Part shown: piece by piece, positions 10,513 through 20,280 of the stretch
Layout: every line of letters begins with the position of its first letter
Position numbering within the stretch: position 1 is the first letter of the stretch
DNA from: Ostrinia nubilalis
Lineage: Eukaryota; Arthropoda; Insecta; Lepidoptera; Crambidae
Assembly (NCBI RefSeq): GCF_963855985.1
Contig: NW_026973566.1
Location: forward strand, 2,046,001 to 2,110,000
Direction of reading: 5' to 3'
Length of the DNA: 64,000 bases
Notes under the pieces: model-generated
Told to the model about the DNA's origin: nothing
The model's input: the letters and a program-made list of their open reading frames with translations, nothing else
Databases searched by the model: none
Made by a program: the position numbers and the translations under genes

Positions 10513-11504
10513 GGTGCGTTATTACGATTCATAAATAATTGCCGAAACCCAAGAAATAAATTCACTGGTCATTTAAATATAAACGAGTTAAACTCTGCCA
10601 CGCTTACTTTATGTAAAATAGTTCAGTTGGATGCATTTTCACATGAGCATAATATTTTAACTAAAAATAAACAACTGCCAGTTAAATCTAAAACTTTGAA
10701 TTAAAATCCTTTCATGTCAAATGAAAACTTAATTCTTGTAGGTGGAAGGTTGTCAAATTCCAACTACGACTATGACACAAAGCATCCCATCTTGCGCCAT
10801 GCATCTCACCACGTTACTGGGTTGTTATTTAGACATTATCACAAAATACTTATGCACGCAGGTCCTCAGTTAATGTTATCTATTTTGAGACATACATTTT
10901 GGATAATAGGAGGTCGCAATTTGTCAAGAAAAATAACGAATGAGTGTCATGCCTGCTGTAGATTTGCTGGAAAGTCCATACAGCCTATAATGGCTGACTT
11001 GCCTAGAGAACGACTTCATAGCCAATTTCCATTCTCCAATGTAGCAGTAGATTATGCTGGCCCTATTATGCTAGAGGACAGAAAAGGTAGAGGATGCAAA
11101 TTGATCAAATCATACATTTGTGTATTTGTTTGCTTAGCTGTGAGAGCAGTACACCTGGAATTGGTAACCGAGTTAAGTACTGAAGCATTTTTGGCTGCTT
11201 TAAATCGATTTGTAGTTCGCAGAGGTAAGCCTGACTTAATTCATTCCGATAATGGTACCAATTTTGTAGGAGCCGCTAATGAAATTTCAAAGTCAAATTG
11301 TGATGACATTAGTTCGAAATCAGCGGAGCAGTCAATTCAATTTAAATTCTCTCCTGCTTATAGTCCTCACTTCAACGGCTTAGCCGAATCTTCAGTAAAG
11401 GCAATTAAGCACCATTTAAAAAGAGTTCTCTCACTTGCAAATTTAACGTATGAGGAGATGTATACGGTACTTGTAGGTATCGAAGGAATATTAAAATTAA
11501 GGAA
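10513..11504 (+). pseudogene. BEL-3 integrase, N-terminal and core part
   Basis: Would join element DNA to the genome. The open stretch 10486-10704 stops at TAA (10702-10704) where the family normally has Leu, then continues from 10714 in the same frame. Visible: LILVGGRLSN; a zinc-binding HHCC region with HYHKILMHAG and CHACC; the core with Asp in DYAGP, Asp in HSDNGTNF and Glu in LAESSVKAIKHH. The Trp usual just before that Glu is replaced (LAE instead of LWE). The frame then runs into LINE-B. Confidence 0.85.
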
Positions 11505-12990
11505 TATGAAAAATAAAATTCATAAGAAATGGAAATGTTATAACAGACATAGTGATTATCTTGCATTCTCTGCACTTCGCAAAGAGATTAAATCGTTACA
11601 GAAGTCATGTTATCACTCTTTTATATCTAAAACAGAAAATAATATTAAACATAATATAAAACATTTTTGGTCATATATTAAGTCAAAAAAAGGTACAAAC
11701 ACTATTCTGGAAACACTGTATTATGATGATTCCACTGGTTCGGATGGTTTAACTATTGCTAATATGTTTAACTCTTTTTTCCAGTCTGTCTTCGAGACGG
11801 ACGTTGACCTAGATCCTGTCAACCAATCGTGTCGTGAGTCGAATAATTGTATTATTGAATCTATCGAAATAACTGCGGCGATAGTTGAAAAATATTTATC
11901 TCGTATCGATGTGAGCAAGGGGGCAGGTCCTGATGGGATACATCCTTATTTTCTTAAAGTATGTTCTAAGGAGTTATCGAGCCCTATCTCCTTTCTATTC
12001 CACCTCTCACTGACTCGCGGTGTCATGCCAAGCGTGTGGAAACAGTCGCTGGTTGTTCCCATCTTTAAAAGTGGTGACAAGCATAATATACGTAATTATA
12101 GGGGCATATCCAAGTTGTCTGTGATTCCCAAACTCTTTGAGAAAATAATATTTGATTCTCTGTTTCCAGCTGTCAGACCCTTCTTAATTACCCAACAGCA
12201 CGGCTTTATCGACAAGCGCTCCACTGAGAATAATCTGTGTGAATTCCTGGACCAAGTACTCCACAGTATGGATAGAGGTTTTCAGGTGGACGCTGTGTAT
12301 ACCGATTATTCAAAATGTTTTGATAAAATCTCGCATACAATTTTGATAAGTAAACTAGAATATTTTGGTATACATGGCGATCTCCTGAGATGGCTGAAAT
12401 CCTATCTCATGAACAGAACCCAAGCTGTCACACTGAAGGATTACATGTCTAGTTTTATACCAGCTCCTTCTGGGGTGCCTCAGGGCTCTCACCTCGGACC
12501 GTTATTGTTTAACATTTTTATAAATGACGTGGTAGATTGCTTTCGACATTCCAATTGTCTCCTATTCGCAGATGATACAAAAATTTATACAGTAGTAAAA
12601 TCTTTGGAGGACTGTTTCGCCTTGCAAGAAGATATAAAGCGATTGTGTGACTATTGTGTTAAGAATAGGTTGTTTCTCAATATTGATAAATGCTGTGTAA
12701 TCACTTATAGTAGAAAAAAACGTCCATTACAATTTAATTATACAATTTTTGGCCAAAATCTTAAGCGATCGACCGAGGTGAGAGACCTAGGCATAATACT
12801 GGACAGTGAATTGTTGTTTTCTTCGCACATAAACAAAATCACTTCTAAGGCATATCAGTTGTTGGGGTTTATTTTTAGACAAGGTCGGGAATTTACTAAT
12901 GTCTATACTCTAATACTGCTGTATAATGTCCTGGTCAGATCACAGCTCGAATATGCGTCGACTGTCTGGAATCCCCAGTATCTTATATAA
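10714..12990 (+). CDS. Chance fusion frame: BEL/Pao integrase joined to LINE RT
   Basis: One uninterrupted frame of 758 codons. Residues 1 to about 264 are BEL-3 integrase (all three catalytic acidic residues present). From about residue 265 (MKNKIHKKWK) it is the linker and RT of LINE-B, with NYRGISKLS, GVPQGSHLGPLLF and FADDTKIY. It arose because a 5'-truncated LINE inserted in phase. It ends at NPQYLI where LTR-N cuts the LINE, so the RT thumb and C terminus are lost. Whether it is ever expressed is unknown; I regard it as a by-product of insertion. Confidence 0.8.
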   Translation: MSNENLILVGGRLSNSNYDYDTKHPILRHASHHVTGLLFRHYHKILMHAGPQLMLSILRHTFWIIGGRNLSRKITNECHACCRFAGKSIQPIMADLPRERLHSQFPFSNVAVDYAGPIMLEDRKGRGCKLIKSYICVFVCLAVRAVHLELVTELSTEAFLAALNRFVVRRGKPDLIHSDNGTNFVGAANEISKSNCDDISSKSAEQSIQFKFSPAYSPHFNGLAESSVKAIKHHLKRVLSLANLTYEEMYTVLVGIEGILKLRNMKNKIHKKWKCYNRHSDYLAFSALRKEIKSLQKSCYHSFISKTENNIKHNIKHFWSYIKSKKGTNTILETLYYDDSTGSDGLTIANMFNSFFQSVFETDVDLDPVNQSCRESNNCIIESIEITAAIVEKYLSRIDVSKGAGPDGIHPYFLKVCSKELSSPISFLFHLSLTRGVMPSVWKQSLVVPIFKSGDKHNIRNYRGISKLSVIPKLFEKIIFDSLFPAVRPFLITQQHGFIDKRSTENNLCEFLDQVLHSMDRGFQVDAVYTDYSKCFDKISHTILISKLEYFGIHGDLLRWLKSYLMNRTQAVTLKDYMSSFIPAPSGVPQGSHLGPLLFNIFINDVVDCFRHSNCLLFADDTKIYTVVKSLEDCFALQEDIKRLCDYCVKNRLFLNIDKCCVITYSRKKRPLQFNYTIFGQNLKRSTEVRDLGIILDSELLFSSHINKITSKAYQLLGFIFRQGREFTNVYTLILLYNVLVRSQLEYASTVWNPQYLI

Positions 12991-12992
12991 TA
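11505..12992 (+). pseudogene. LINE-B ORF2 reverse transcriptase, first part
   Basis: Reverse transcriptase fingers and palm, about 490 residues, very similar in layout to LINE-E (57109-59235): IHKKWK, IKHFWSYIKSKK, GPDGIHPYFLK, NYRGISKLSVIPK, GVPQGSHLGPLLF, catalytic FADD. No stop occurs before the LTR-N insertion. The remaining C-terminal pieces are 18088-18123 and 18653-18996. Confidence 0.85.
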
Positions 12993-13612
12993 TGTCGGCG
13001 CGTGGGGCGCAATAAATTAAATAACTTAATGTTATAGTTCTCACAACACTTTCAATGTGTTAGCTAGTTTATTGCTATGGAATTTTAAGCAGCGCCAAAG
13101 CTCTTATGCCAGAGTTAAGTGCGCGCCTGGGAACGAAGGTGACATAAATCTCCATGTTGCCTGACGTAGTTGTGGACCCGTTCAAGTGCAGTATTGATGG
13201 ATTAATAGCTTTACAAAAACTTCAGGTACAGAGCCCTGGAACGTAGAGATTTTGGGACTCAGTGTTAGAGTCATTGGACATTTGGGTTTTGGACGTGGTG
13301 GTGACTGGGCGTGGTTCACAAATTCGTCAATCGCTCCCAATCTATTTAATTGAGGCGTCTCTAGCTTTGTTAAACTAATTGAGTAACTTTGATCTTTCTG
13401 TTAATTTTAACTGTGGACAATATTGATTAAATTACGAACCAGTCTTTACATTCTAGTCTATAGTAAAGTTAGTCGTTTATAATCAGTGATTATAATTAGT
13501 GTTAGTGTCCACTCGCACGTGTTCCCTATACGCCCACATAGGTAGATAGTATGAATTCAATGAGAGACCCTTCTGGTGCCGTCCGAGAGCCCGACCACAC
13601 GACGCTCCGACA
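12993..13612. repeat. LTR-N left LTR
   Basis: 620 bases. It differs from the right LTR by an 8-base insertion near the end (CACACGAC region) and, by eye, about two substitutions (near 13038 and 13285). Directly after it comes TCAGAAGTGGGATTCC, which may be a primer-binding site; I cannot assign the tRNA. Confidence 0.85.
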
Positions 13613-16120
13613 TCAGAAGTGGGATTCCGCGTCGCGAGTGCGAAATGGCATGGACTGTCCGCGTGTCCAGGTGACGACAGCTTCTGGTAAAGTATGATCA
13701 TCAGGAGCTGAGTAGCATCACCGGGCCTGCACGGTGGTGGAGATTGCTGCATACGGTCAGTCGTTCCATTTTTATTTTGACTTTGAGACTGCTTTTTTTT
13801 AATAGAGAAAATGTGGTTAATACATTTTCTGGAGGACACATAATGTATGTGGTCACTTGCATGTGGTAACGTTCAGTCTCAAGTCTGTTTTGATACTTAT
13901 GTGATCGATTGTTGATTTGATACGTTGTTTTGTGATTTTCGTGTGATTCCTGAAAATAGGTACTATGTGGTGGTAACTTATTATTTATTGATCGTAATTT
14001 TTCGTACATTGAGACGGTTCGTAAGATTTAGATTGTAACTCAATAATATGGCTTTGACACGATACGTGGTTAGGCAATAATAAAATAATTATTACCACTT
14101 TTTGCCTGCCTTTGCTCGAGTTGCACCGGCTGTTGTAAACTCGAAAGATGTTAAAAAAAAATAACGAATGGTTAATTTGTGTGAAGTAGGCACACCATCT
14201 GATCGTGCTAAAGTTAATGAAACAGATATACTATGAAAATTTAAATAAAATGTATACTGATTACTGTGTCAAAAATACATGAAGGATAAAATTGATTAAT
14301 AAAAAAAAATCCTACTTTAGAATAGACAAGTATTCTAAGTAATGGTAAAATTGAAAGTTTTGATATTTTCACTAAACTGAATCTTTTTGGATCGGCCATA
14401 GATCATTTAATTTGACTTATTTAAAGAATAATGATAATACCAGTAATACTTGGTACTACCACTGAAAGTTATAAAGTATTAAAAGGATTACTTTTTCGCC
14501 TTCCAAATTTTTGGTTCAAATATTGTTGTGCAATTACCTGAATTGAAGGACCCAATCTAAAAGCGCTGGTATGGTGGAGCGGAGAATGAATTTGTGTTTT
14601 ATCGTCATAAAACGTGTATTAAAAATGAGATACCTAATCTCAAATAGAATAGTGACTCATGTGTCCCCTGAAGAGACGCTCTAATAATGCTTAAAGGATG
14701 AACAACCACCACTGTTGTTTTATTGCTAGTTTAAATAAAGAAATTGTTCATTCAGTTCAGTTCTATCTAGCTATACATTTGTTGTTTGCCACACTAATAA
14801 TGAAAAGAAAGACGGATTTAACACTTTCGTCATCGTGGGCAGTAGCATCCACAGACATGTTAGGTGTTAACTCAGATCTTCTATGATCTGAGGGTGTTAA
14901 TATTGATTTGCTGAAGTCACAGTGCACGTATAAATTCAGTACGCCTTACATTTAATTTTTCATACTGTTAGGTACAAGGAAAGGCATGTTTTAGTGTCAA
15001 CGCAAAAGTAATACGCTAATAGTACTGTCATCTAGCGAATATTTTTCGTGATGCATTTTAACACCTTATGCAAAAAAATATGGGCAGCGTATGAAATATT
15101 TTGGTGTCACATCAGACGTCATTACTAAACGTGTACCTACTGTCTGCCTGTATATTAGCTATTATGAATTTAATGAAAATCGCAATACAGTTTCCAATCC
15201 TTTGAGAAGTTCACTTTCTGTATTTTTACAAATCTCTAGGAAATGTAAGTAACTGCATTCCATTTTATAATAATAATGCTGACATAATGATGTCATACTT
15301 CTTTTGGAATCCATCGAACAAGGGATATTTTGTAAAGAGACCTTGTTTAAAACACTAATTTGAAACCAATATAATTAATAAAAAAAGGGATCGTGTAAAA
15401 AAAATCAAAAGTGAAGTACTTGAGCTTTGGGGTCTCATGTGGAGGAATTCAATCGTTAAGTACCTACCTACCTACTTAACCATAAACATTTTCGATATTT
15501 TTTGCTAGCTACGATTTTACACTTGTTTCTGACTGCAACTTTTTAACAAATTACTCGCAATAAAGTTGACTACACTTAATTTGATAATAATCAAATCACT
15601 GAATGTCTGGTATTATGCACCGAAAAGATGCTATTTTAGAACATTTCTAATGCTGTCAGATTGTTTCTAATTATGCCATATTTTCAAGTCTGTTGTAGTG
15701 TTCCAATCCAAACATTACATAAATAAACAATGACTATGGTATAAGAATTTCAATTCGTATTTAGGTAAAAATAAAAAGAGATTTGAGAAAACCAAGGACG
15801 CATTTCAAAATTAATGTTGGTGATTTTGTTTAATAAAAAATCATGATAACTGGATTCATGTAGGACCCAAGCTATCGTAACTATTTAGGGTCGTTAAATT
15901 CTAGTTGTTATAACGAATTTGCATAGAAGCAATGTAAAAATGAAAATGCATGAGTATTCTCAAAATTATGAACATTGTTATTACACTCGGTTTATTCTTG
16001 ATGATTGATTATAGTATGGTGTAGTTCAACAATATTATTGATTCAATTAAATTTTTATCAGTTGTCGCTCTCAGAAAACTGATAGGTTTTTATGAGCAGT
16101 ACCTATCTAAAGTTTGTGTG
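13613..16120. other. LTR-N interior, left part
   Basis: AT-rich and without coding signal. Small open frames (13483-13839 and 13701-14009 minus, 14698-14886 plus) have no family motifs. At 14871-14894 a 24-base hairpin-like word ends in TTCTATGATCTGAGGG, identical to the end of the inverted-repeat element at 54243-55347, and is flanked by TGTTAA on both sides. Confidence 0.4.
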
Positions 16121-16129
16121 CAAGTACTA

Positions 16130-16345
16130 AACTTTCCGATTTCTTTCTTTTTAATTTTGATTTGATTTGATGTTAATTAAATTTTGGTTTTGATTGAATT
16201 TAAATTTTGATTTTGTTTAAAGTTTGATTTTGATTAAATTTTACATTTTGATTTTTTTAAATTTTGATTTTTTAAATTTTGATTTTTGATTAAATTTAAT
16301 TTTTTTTTTAATTTGAATTTTGATATTTTTTAAATTAGAGTATGT
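16130..16345. repeat. AT-rich low-complexity tract in LTR-N
   Basis: Repeated variations of AAATTTTGATTTT over about 200 bases. Probably a slippage-grown simple repeat. Confidence 0.75.
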
Positions 16346-16884
16346 TTTAATTTGATTTTATGGACTGGTCGTGTTTGAATTATTTTTAATGACAACATAC
16401 CACACGGTTAGTGACGCCTTACAACCTATGCAAGTAATGTGTGATCTTTATGTACGAGTACTTATATTATGTCATAAAATTATTTAATTTGTTTTGATTT
16501 GAGAAAATGACCGATGTGATTTTAAAATCATTAGTCAGTTGTTTATAGAACTTGTAAATGTGCTAACGATTGCTATCTAGTGATGCTGAAATGTTACGTC
16601 CCCACAGAACGAGAAATAATCAGGTTTAGCCATTGTCGGCGCTAATGAGATTGAAAGAGAGCTAATGAGTTTAAAAACAGATAGTGGCAATAATGATGAT
16701 ATTGTTGTAGTATCTTTTGTAGAAAATTATGGCTGGTTAACATGACTAAGAGTACTCAGGGCCTTGTCTTGTTGTCGATCGTAGGTCATATTCCTAACCC
16801 AGTTTAGCTGGTCGGAGACTGCGCGGCGATGATGAGTAATGAGGTCATGGGTTTGGCAGTTGATTGAATTTGTTTCGATAGCTG

Positions 16885-17130
16885 CTGATCGGTCGTGAGT
16901 ACCGATGGTGGGGCCATGAGAGTGCCTTTGTGATCGGCCATGAGTGTGCCGTGGTGGTCGGTCGTGAGTACCGATGATGAGGCCATGGGAGTGCCTTTGT
17001 GATCGGCCATGAGAGTGCCGTTGTGATCGGTCATCAATACCGATGGTGAGGCCATGAGAGTGCCTTTGTGTTCGGTCGTGAGTACCGATGGTGATTGGCC
17101 GTGAGTGCCATTGTGACTGGCCGTGAGTGC
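16885..17130. repeat. Minisatellite in LTR-N, period about 69 (3 x 23)
   Basis: The word CGGTCGTGAGTACCGATG recurs at 16891, 16959, 17028 (variant) and 17073. Each 69-base unit is itself made of three related 23-base steps built from GTGCC and GATCGGCCATGAG. Because 69 divides by three, the minus strand reads as a 23-residue peptide repeat (ADHKGTLMA and similar) over 16804-17055; I do not think this is a gene. Confidence 0.75.
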
Positions 17131-17475
17131 TGGTGGTATCGGATGGTGATTCCGATGGTCGGATGCGTTCCGATAGTGCGTGACAGTGTGTCGCGGGTAT
17201 TAGTTACGTTAACCTTGGCCTTAGTTTTAGTTGAAATATGACTATTAGTTTGGTGATTCTAGTTGAAACTAGATTTGTTCTTGACTGAGTTGAAAACTTT
17301 GTAGTTTTGATTTGAATCTGTGGAGACCTGACATTTTACTGACATGTACCTTCCTACTCATAGTGGTATTGTAGGATAGCCGAACGGTAGTTTAAGTTAC
17401 ATAAGTGAGGTTGTCATATTACATGACGACTTAAATGCTGATCCACACGAGGACGTGTGAGAGTCAGGATCGCCG

Positions 17476-18087
17476 TGTCGGCGCGTGGGGCGCAATAAAT
17501 TAAATAACTTAATGTTATATTTCTCACAACACTTTCAATGTGTTAGCTAGTTTATTGCTATGGAATTTTAAGCAGCGCCAAAGCTCTTATGCCAGAGTTA
17601 AGTGCGCGCCTGGGAACGAAGGTGACATAAATCTCCATGTTGCCTGACGTAGTTGTGGACCCGTTCAAGTGCAGTATTGATGGATTAATAGCTTTACAAA
17701 AACTTCAGGTACAGAGCCCTGGAACGTAGAGATTTTGGGACTCAGTGTTAGAGTCATTGGACATTCGGGTTTTGGACGTGGTGGTGACTGGGCGTGGTTC
17801 ACAAATTCGTCAATCGCTCCCAATCTATTTAATTGAGGCGTCTCTAGCTTTGTTAAACTAATTGAGTAACTTTGATCTTTCTGTTAATTTTAACTGTGGA
17901 CAATATTGATTAAATTACGAACCAGTCTTTACATTCTAGTCTATAGTAAAGTTAGTCGTTTATAATCAGTGATTATAATTAGTGTTAGTGTCCACTCGCA
18001 CGTGTTCCCTATACGCCCACATAGGTAGATAGTATGAATTCAATGAGAGACCCTTCTGGTGCCGTCCGAGAGCCCGACGCTCCGACA
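17476..18087. repeat. LTR-N right LTR
   Basis: 612 bases, nearly identical to 12993-13612, which points to a recent insertion. No clear polypurine tract precedes it (GTGAGAGTCAGGATCGCCG). Confidence 0.85.
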
Positions 18088-18123
18088 TATATATAAACTC
18101 AATTGAAAAGATTCAAAACAAAA
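18088..18123 (+). pseudogene. LINE-B RT, middle scrap between two insertions
   Basis: About 12 codons (NSIEKIQNK) that follow on from the RT frame left of LTR-N and match the LINE-E region ILQSIQDKF. This is the key evidence that LTR-N and the foldback element both sit inside LINE-B. Confidence 0.75.
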
Positions 18124-18652
18124 GACAATGCCGGAAATTGGCGTCTTTTTTTTTTTTCGCGCGGCCATCGACCAAACTTTGTTTTTTGATTACAAAATAG
18201 TGTAATAAATCAAACTTACTATGACATGTACCTCTAAACTCAGTCTGAACTGAGTTACGAGCATTAGAAGTTTGATGATTTTCATACTAGATTTGCTTTT
18301 TGCGCGCAAAGTTTTGTAAGAAATTGCAACAAACTAGTGAGATTGTATGTGTAAACAAACAATACCATCCATTAAAGGCTCCAGACATCAGTATGGAGCA
18401 GAATCAGTGCAATAAAAAAATAGCGCAATATTTTGTTGCAATTTCTTACAAAACTTGCGCACAAAAAGCAAATCTAGTATGAAAATCATCAAACTTCTAA
18501 TGCTCGTAACTCAGTTCAGACTGAGTTTAGAGGTATACATGCCATAGTAAGTTTGGTTTATTACACTATTTTGTAATCAAAAAACAAAGTTTGATCGATG
18601 GCCGCGCGAAAAAAAAAAGACGCCACTTTCCATACAAAATCTGGCATTGCCA
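18124..18652. mobile_element. Foldback / long-TIR DNA element
   Basis: About 200-base inverted arms: 18124-18333 against 18430-18652. Landmarks are GGCGTC plus a T-run, then CGCGCGGCCATCGA at the left, and the reverse complement at the right (TCGATGGCCGCGCG near 18596). Arms differ by a few substitutions and a 9-base gap near the outer end. The central 90 bases have no coding potential. No clear target duplication. LINE-B coding sense resumes at 18653. Confidence 0.75.
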
Positions 18653-18996
18653 TTTATACGGAGAATGAGATATAAATTTCGAGGAGACTTTGACGCTGAC
18701 AGCGTTGTGTCTCTTGCTTTGCGAAGATAACACTGCGATCAACTTTTATTGTACAAAGTTGTTAAAATGGCTATGTTGACTCGCCCTACCTTTTGAGTAA
18801 GGTTTTGTTGCGATGTCCGAGAGCGAACATGAGGTCATGTGATTCATTTGCCATTTCTTCTTGCCGTACTAATTATGCGATGAACCGATTTATTCTAAGA
18901 TCAATGAAATTGTATAACTCCAAATACTGTCACTTAGATATTTTCAGCCTAAAACCAAACAAATTTAGGTCGTTCGACCTAAATGTTCGAGTTTAA
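18653..18996 (+). pseudogene. LINE-B ORF2 C-terminal part
   Basis: Matches the LINE-E C terminus in order: IRRMRYKFRGDF, CDQLL, then in a shifted frame LLRCPRANMRS, SCRTNYAMNRFILRS, and the closing NKFRSFD. There is at least one stop and one frameshift before 18793. The stop at 18996 is the natural end of ORF2. Confidence 0.8.
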
Positions 18997-19212
18997 ATTA
19001 ATTGCCAAGTCATAGTACTGTATTTAACATAGAATCTAAAAAATTTATTTTCTTTTTCTGTTTCTGTTTACTCAATTTTTAAAAACGATACCTATGTATA
19101 AACTATTTGTGAAAACTATTTTGGCAAATGTGAAGTTTAATTGGTAACTCTATATGTGTTATAGAATGCTGTTTGTTTTCCTAACAATAAAATAAAATAA
19201 AATAAAATTAAA
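18997..19212 (+). repeat. LINE-B 3' UTR and tail
   Basis: AT-rich 3' region ending in TTTGTTTTCCTAACAA and repeated AAATA units (19184-19212). The coding sense of BEL-3 begins immediately after. Confidence 0.7.
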
Positions 19213-19728
19213 TTAAATTCTCGTCCATTGACTCCCCTCTCCTCAGATCCCAACGACTTTATTCCATTAACCCCATCACACTTCCTTATCGGACGCACGC
19301 TCACGATGTTGCCTTCTCCACAGATGGATATGGAAGAAACGACCAGAATATGCGCCCTGCCTCGATATCGGAGAGCTTTTTTTTTATGCATAACAAGGCA
19401 GGTATTTTCTCAGATCCTGACTCAGCATTTCTGGAATAGATACTACATGGAATATATTTCAGATTTACAAAAGAGGCTGAAATGGAAGCGCAGCAATGGA
19501 GGAGAATTGCGCACTGGAGACCTGGTGGTGATAAAGGACTACCGGCTACCACCTAACCGCTGGCTGCTCGGACGTGTCACCCGCCTCTACCCTGGCTGCG
19601 ATGGCATCGCGCGCGTAGCAGACGTCACCACCGCAACTGGAGTGCTGAGAAGAGCATACAATAGATTATGCTTGCTGCCAACCGAGGATATTTTGGAACT
19701 AGACGTTCCAACCCGGGGAACTTGTTAA
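19213..19728 (+). pseudogene. BEL-3 integrase end and C-terminal DUF5641-like domain
   Basis: Opens with PLTPLSSDPNDF and LTPSHFLIGRTL, the universal BEL/Pao stretch after the integrase core, then WNRYYMEYISDLQKR, GDLVVIKD, NRWLLGRV, YPGCDGIARVADV, RAYNRLCLLP. The last part is the chromodomain-like C terminus. Open from the LINE-B junction to the TAA at 19728, so this half is well preserved. Confidence 0.88.
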
Positions 19729-19900
19729 CGCCAATCGCGCGCCGGCGCAGGAAACCGGTCCCGCAAACTGAACGCGCGCCGCCCGCCCCCCGCCGACCGA
19801 TTACGAAAACGCCCTCGGCACCACTCGCCGCAAACCGCCGGGCAAGACGCACGTACTTACATAGCCTACTGATATCATTTTTGTAAATTTATTTTATTTT
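19729..19900. other. Post-BEL-3 GC-rich stretch
   Basis: 19735-19850 is strongly GC-rich and then gives way to an AT-rich tract. It may be the 3' untranslated part of BEL-3. No LTR ends could be placed. Confidence 0.35.
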
Positions 19901-19909
19901 TTATTTTAC

Positions 19910-20172
19910 CAATGGTCCGTGACCCTCACTCGGCATGGGGCACACTGAAAACCAGCGCCGTGGCCTTCGTCACCGTGGGCCACGGCATATGCTGAGTGGG
20001 GTCCCGTTGCAGTGGGCATCTTGTTGGTGAATGGGTGGCACTGCTCAGTTTACTCTTGTTTTTATTTTTTCTTCTTTTATTATTATGTGCCACTGTAATG
20101 TCTATGTAATTGCCTGTATTTGTGTGATGTCCATTGTAATAAATGTATCTTTCTTTCTTTCTTTCTTTCTAA
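19910..20172 (+). repeat. Retroelement 3' tail ending in CTTT repeats
   Basis: A GC-rich stem-like part (GTGGGCCACGGCATATG, 19976-19992) is followed by AATAAATGTAT and several TTTC units (20149-20170). This is the form of a short LINE or SINE 3' end with a simple-sequence tail. No coding frame; family not identified. Confidence 0.45.
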
Positions 20173-20280
20173 ATTTTACGTTACGAAGTAAATCGTTGTA
20201 AACTTCAAGAAGTCTTGCTCATTTATCGACCTGGAACCTGGTTAGCTGAAGAAGGTTCCAGCCAGTTGGTTTTACCATCG

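Larger units (their letters stand above)
12993..18087. mobile_element. LTR-N, LTR retrotransposon without visible pol
   Basis: Two direct repeats of about 615 bases begin TGTCGG and end CCGACA. The 3.9 kb between them show no gag, protease, RT, RNase H or integrase in any frame. The RT frame of LINE-B stops at its left edge and resumes just after its right edge. The flanks are AT-rich (TATATAATA left, TATATATAA right), so a target duplication is plausible but not exact. I call it a large non-autonomous element (LARD-like) whose enzymes must come from elsewhere. Confidence 0.8.
11505..19212 (+). mobile_element. LINE-B, 5'-truncated LINE of the LINE-E family
   Basis: Begins inside ORF2, at the linker between endonuclease and RT, and ends with an AAATA-rich tail (19184-19212) after the motif TGTTTTCCTAA that LINE-E also has at its 3' end. 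It lies between the two halves of the BEL-3 integrase with ATTAAA(TT) on both sides, so it moved in by target-primed reverse transcription. It is interrupted by LTR-N (12993-18087) and a foldback element (18124-18652); the reading sense continues across both. Confidence 0.85.
10513..19850 (+). mobile_element. BEL-3, 5'-truncated BEL/Pao LTR retrotransposon, split by LINE-B
   Basis: Starts abruptly in the segment before the integrase and runs through the integrase core to about 11504. LINE-B interrupts it there, and the coding sense resumes at 19213 with the rest of the integrase and the C-terminal domain, ending at 19728. The two halves fit at the motif that normally reads ILNSRPLTPLSSDP. A short ATTAAA(TT) duplication at both sides of LINE-B supports the nesting. 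No gag, protease, RT or 5' LTR is present, and I could not identify a 3' LTR after 19728. Confidence 0.85.

Noticed and set aside
16804..17055. 83-codon frame with a peptide repeat
   Set aside because: It is the translation of a minisatellite whose period happens to be a multiple of three; no start context or family.
13613..17475. Searched for copia, gypsy or BEL pol motifs between the LTR-N LTRs
   Set aside because: No catalytic motif of RT, integrase or protease was found in any frame by eye.
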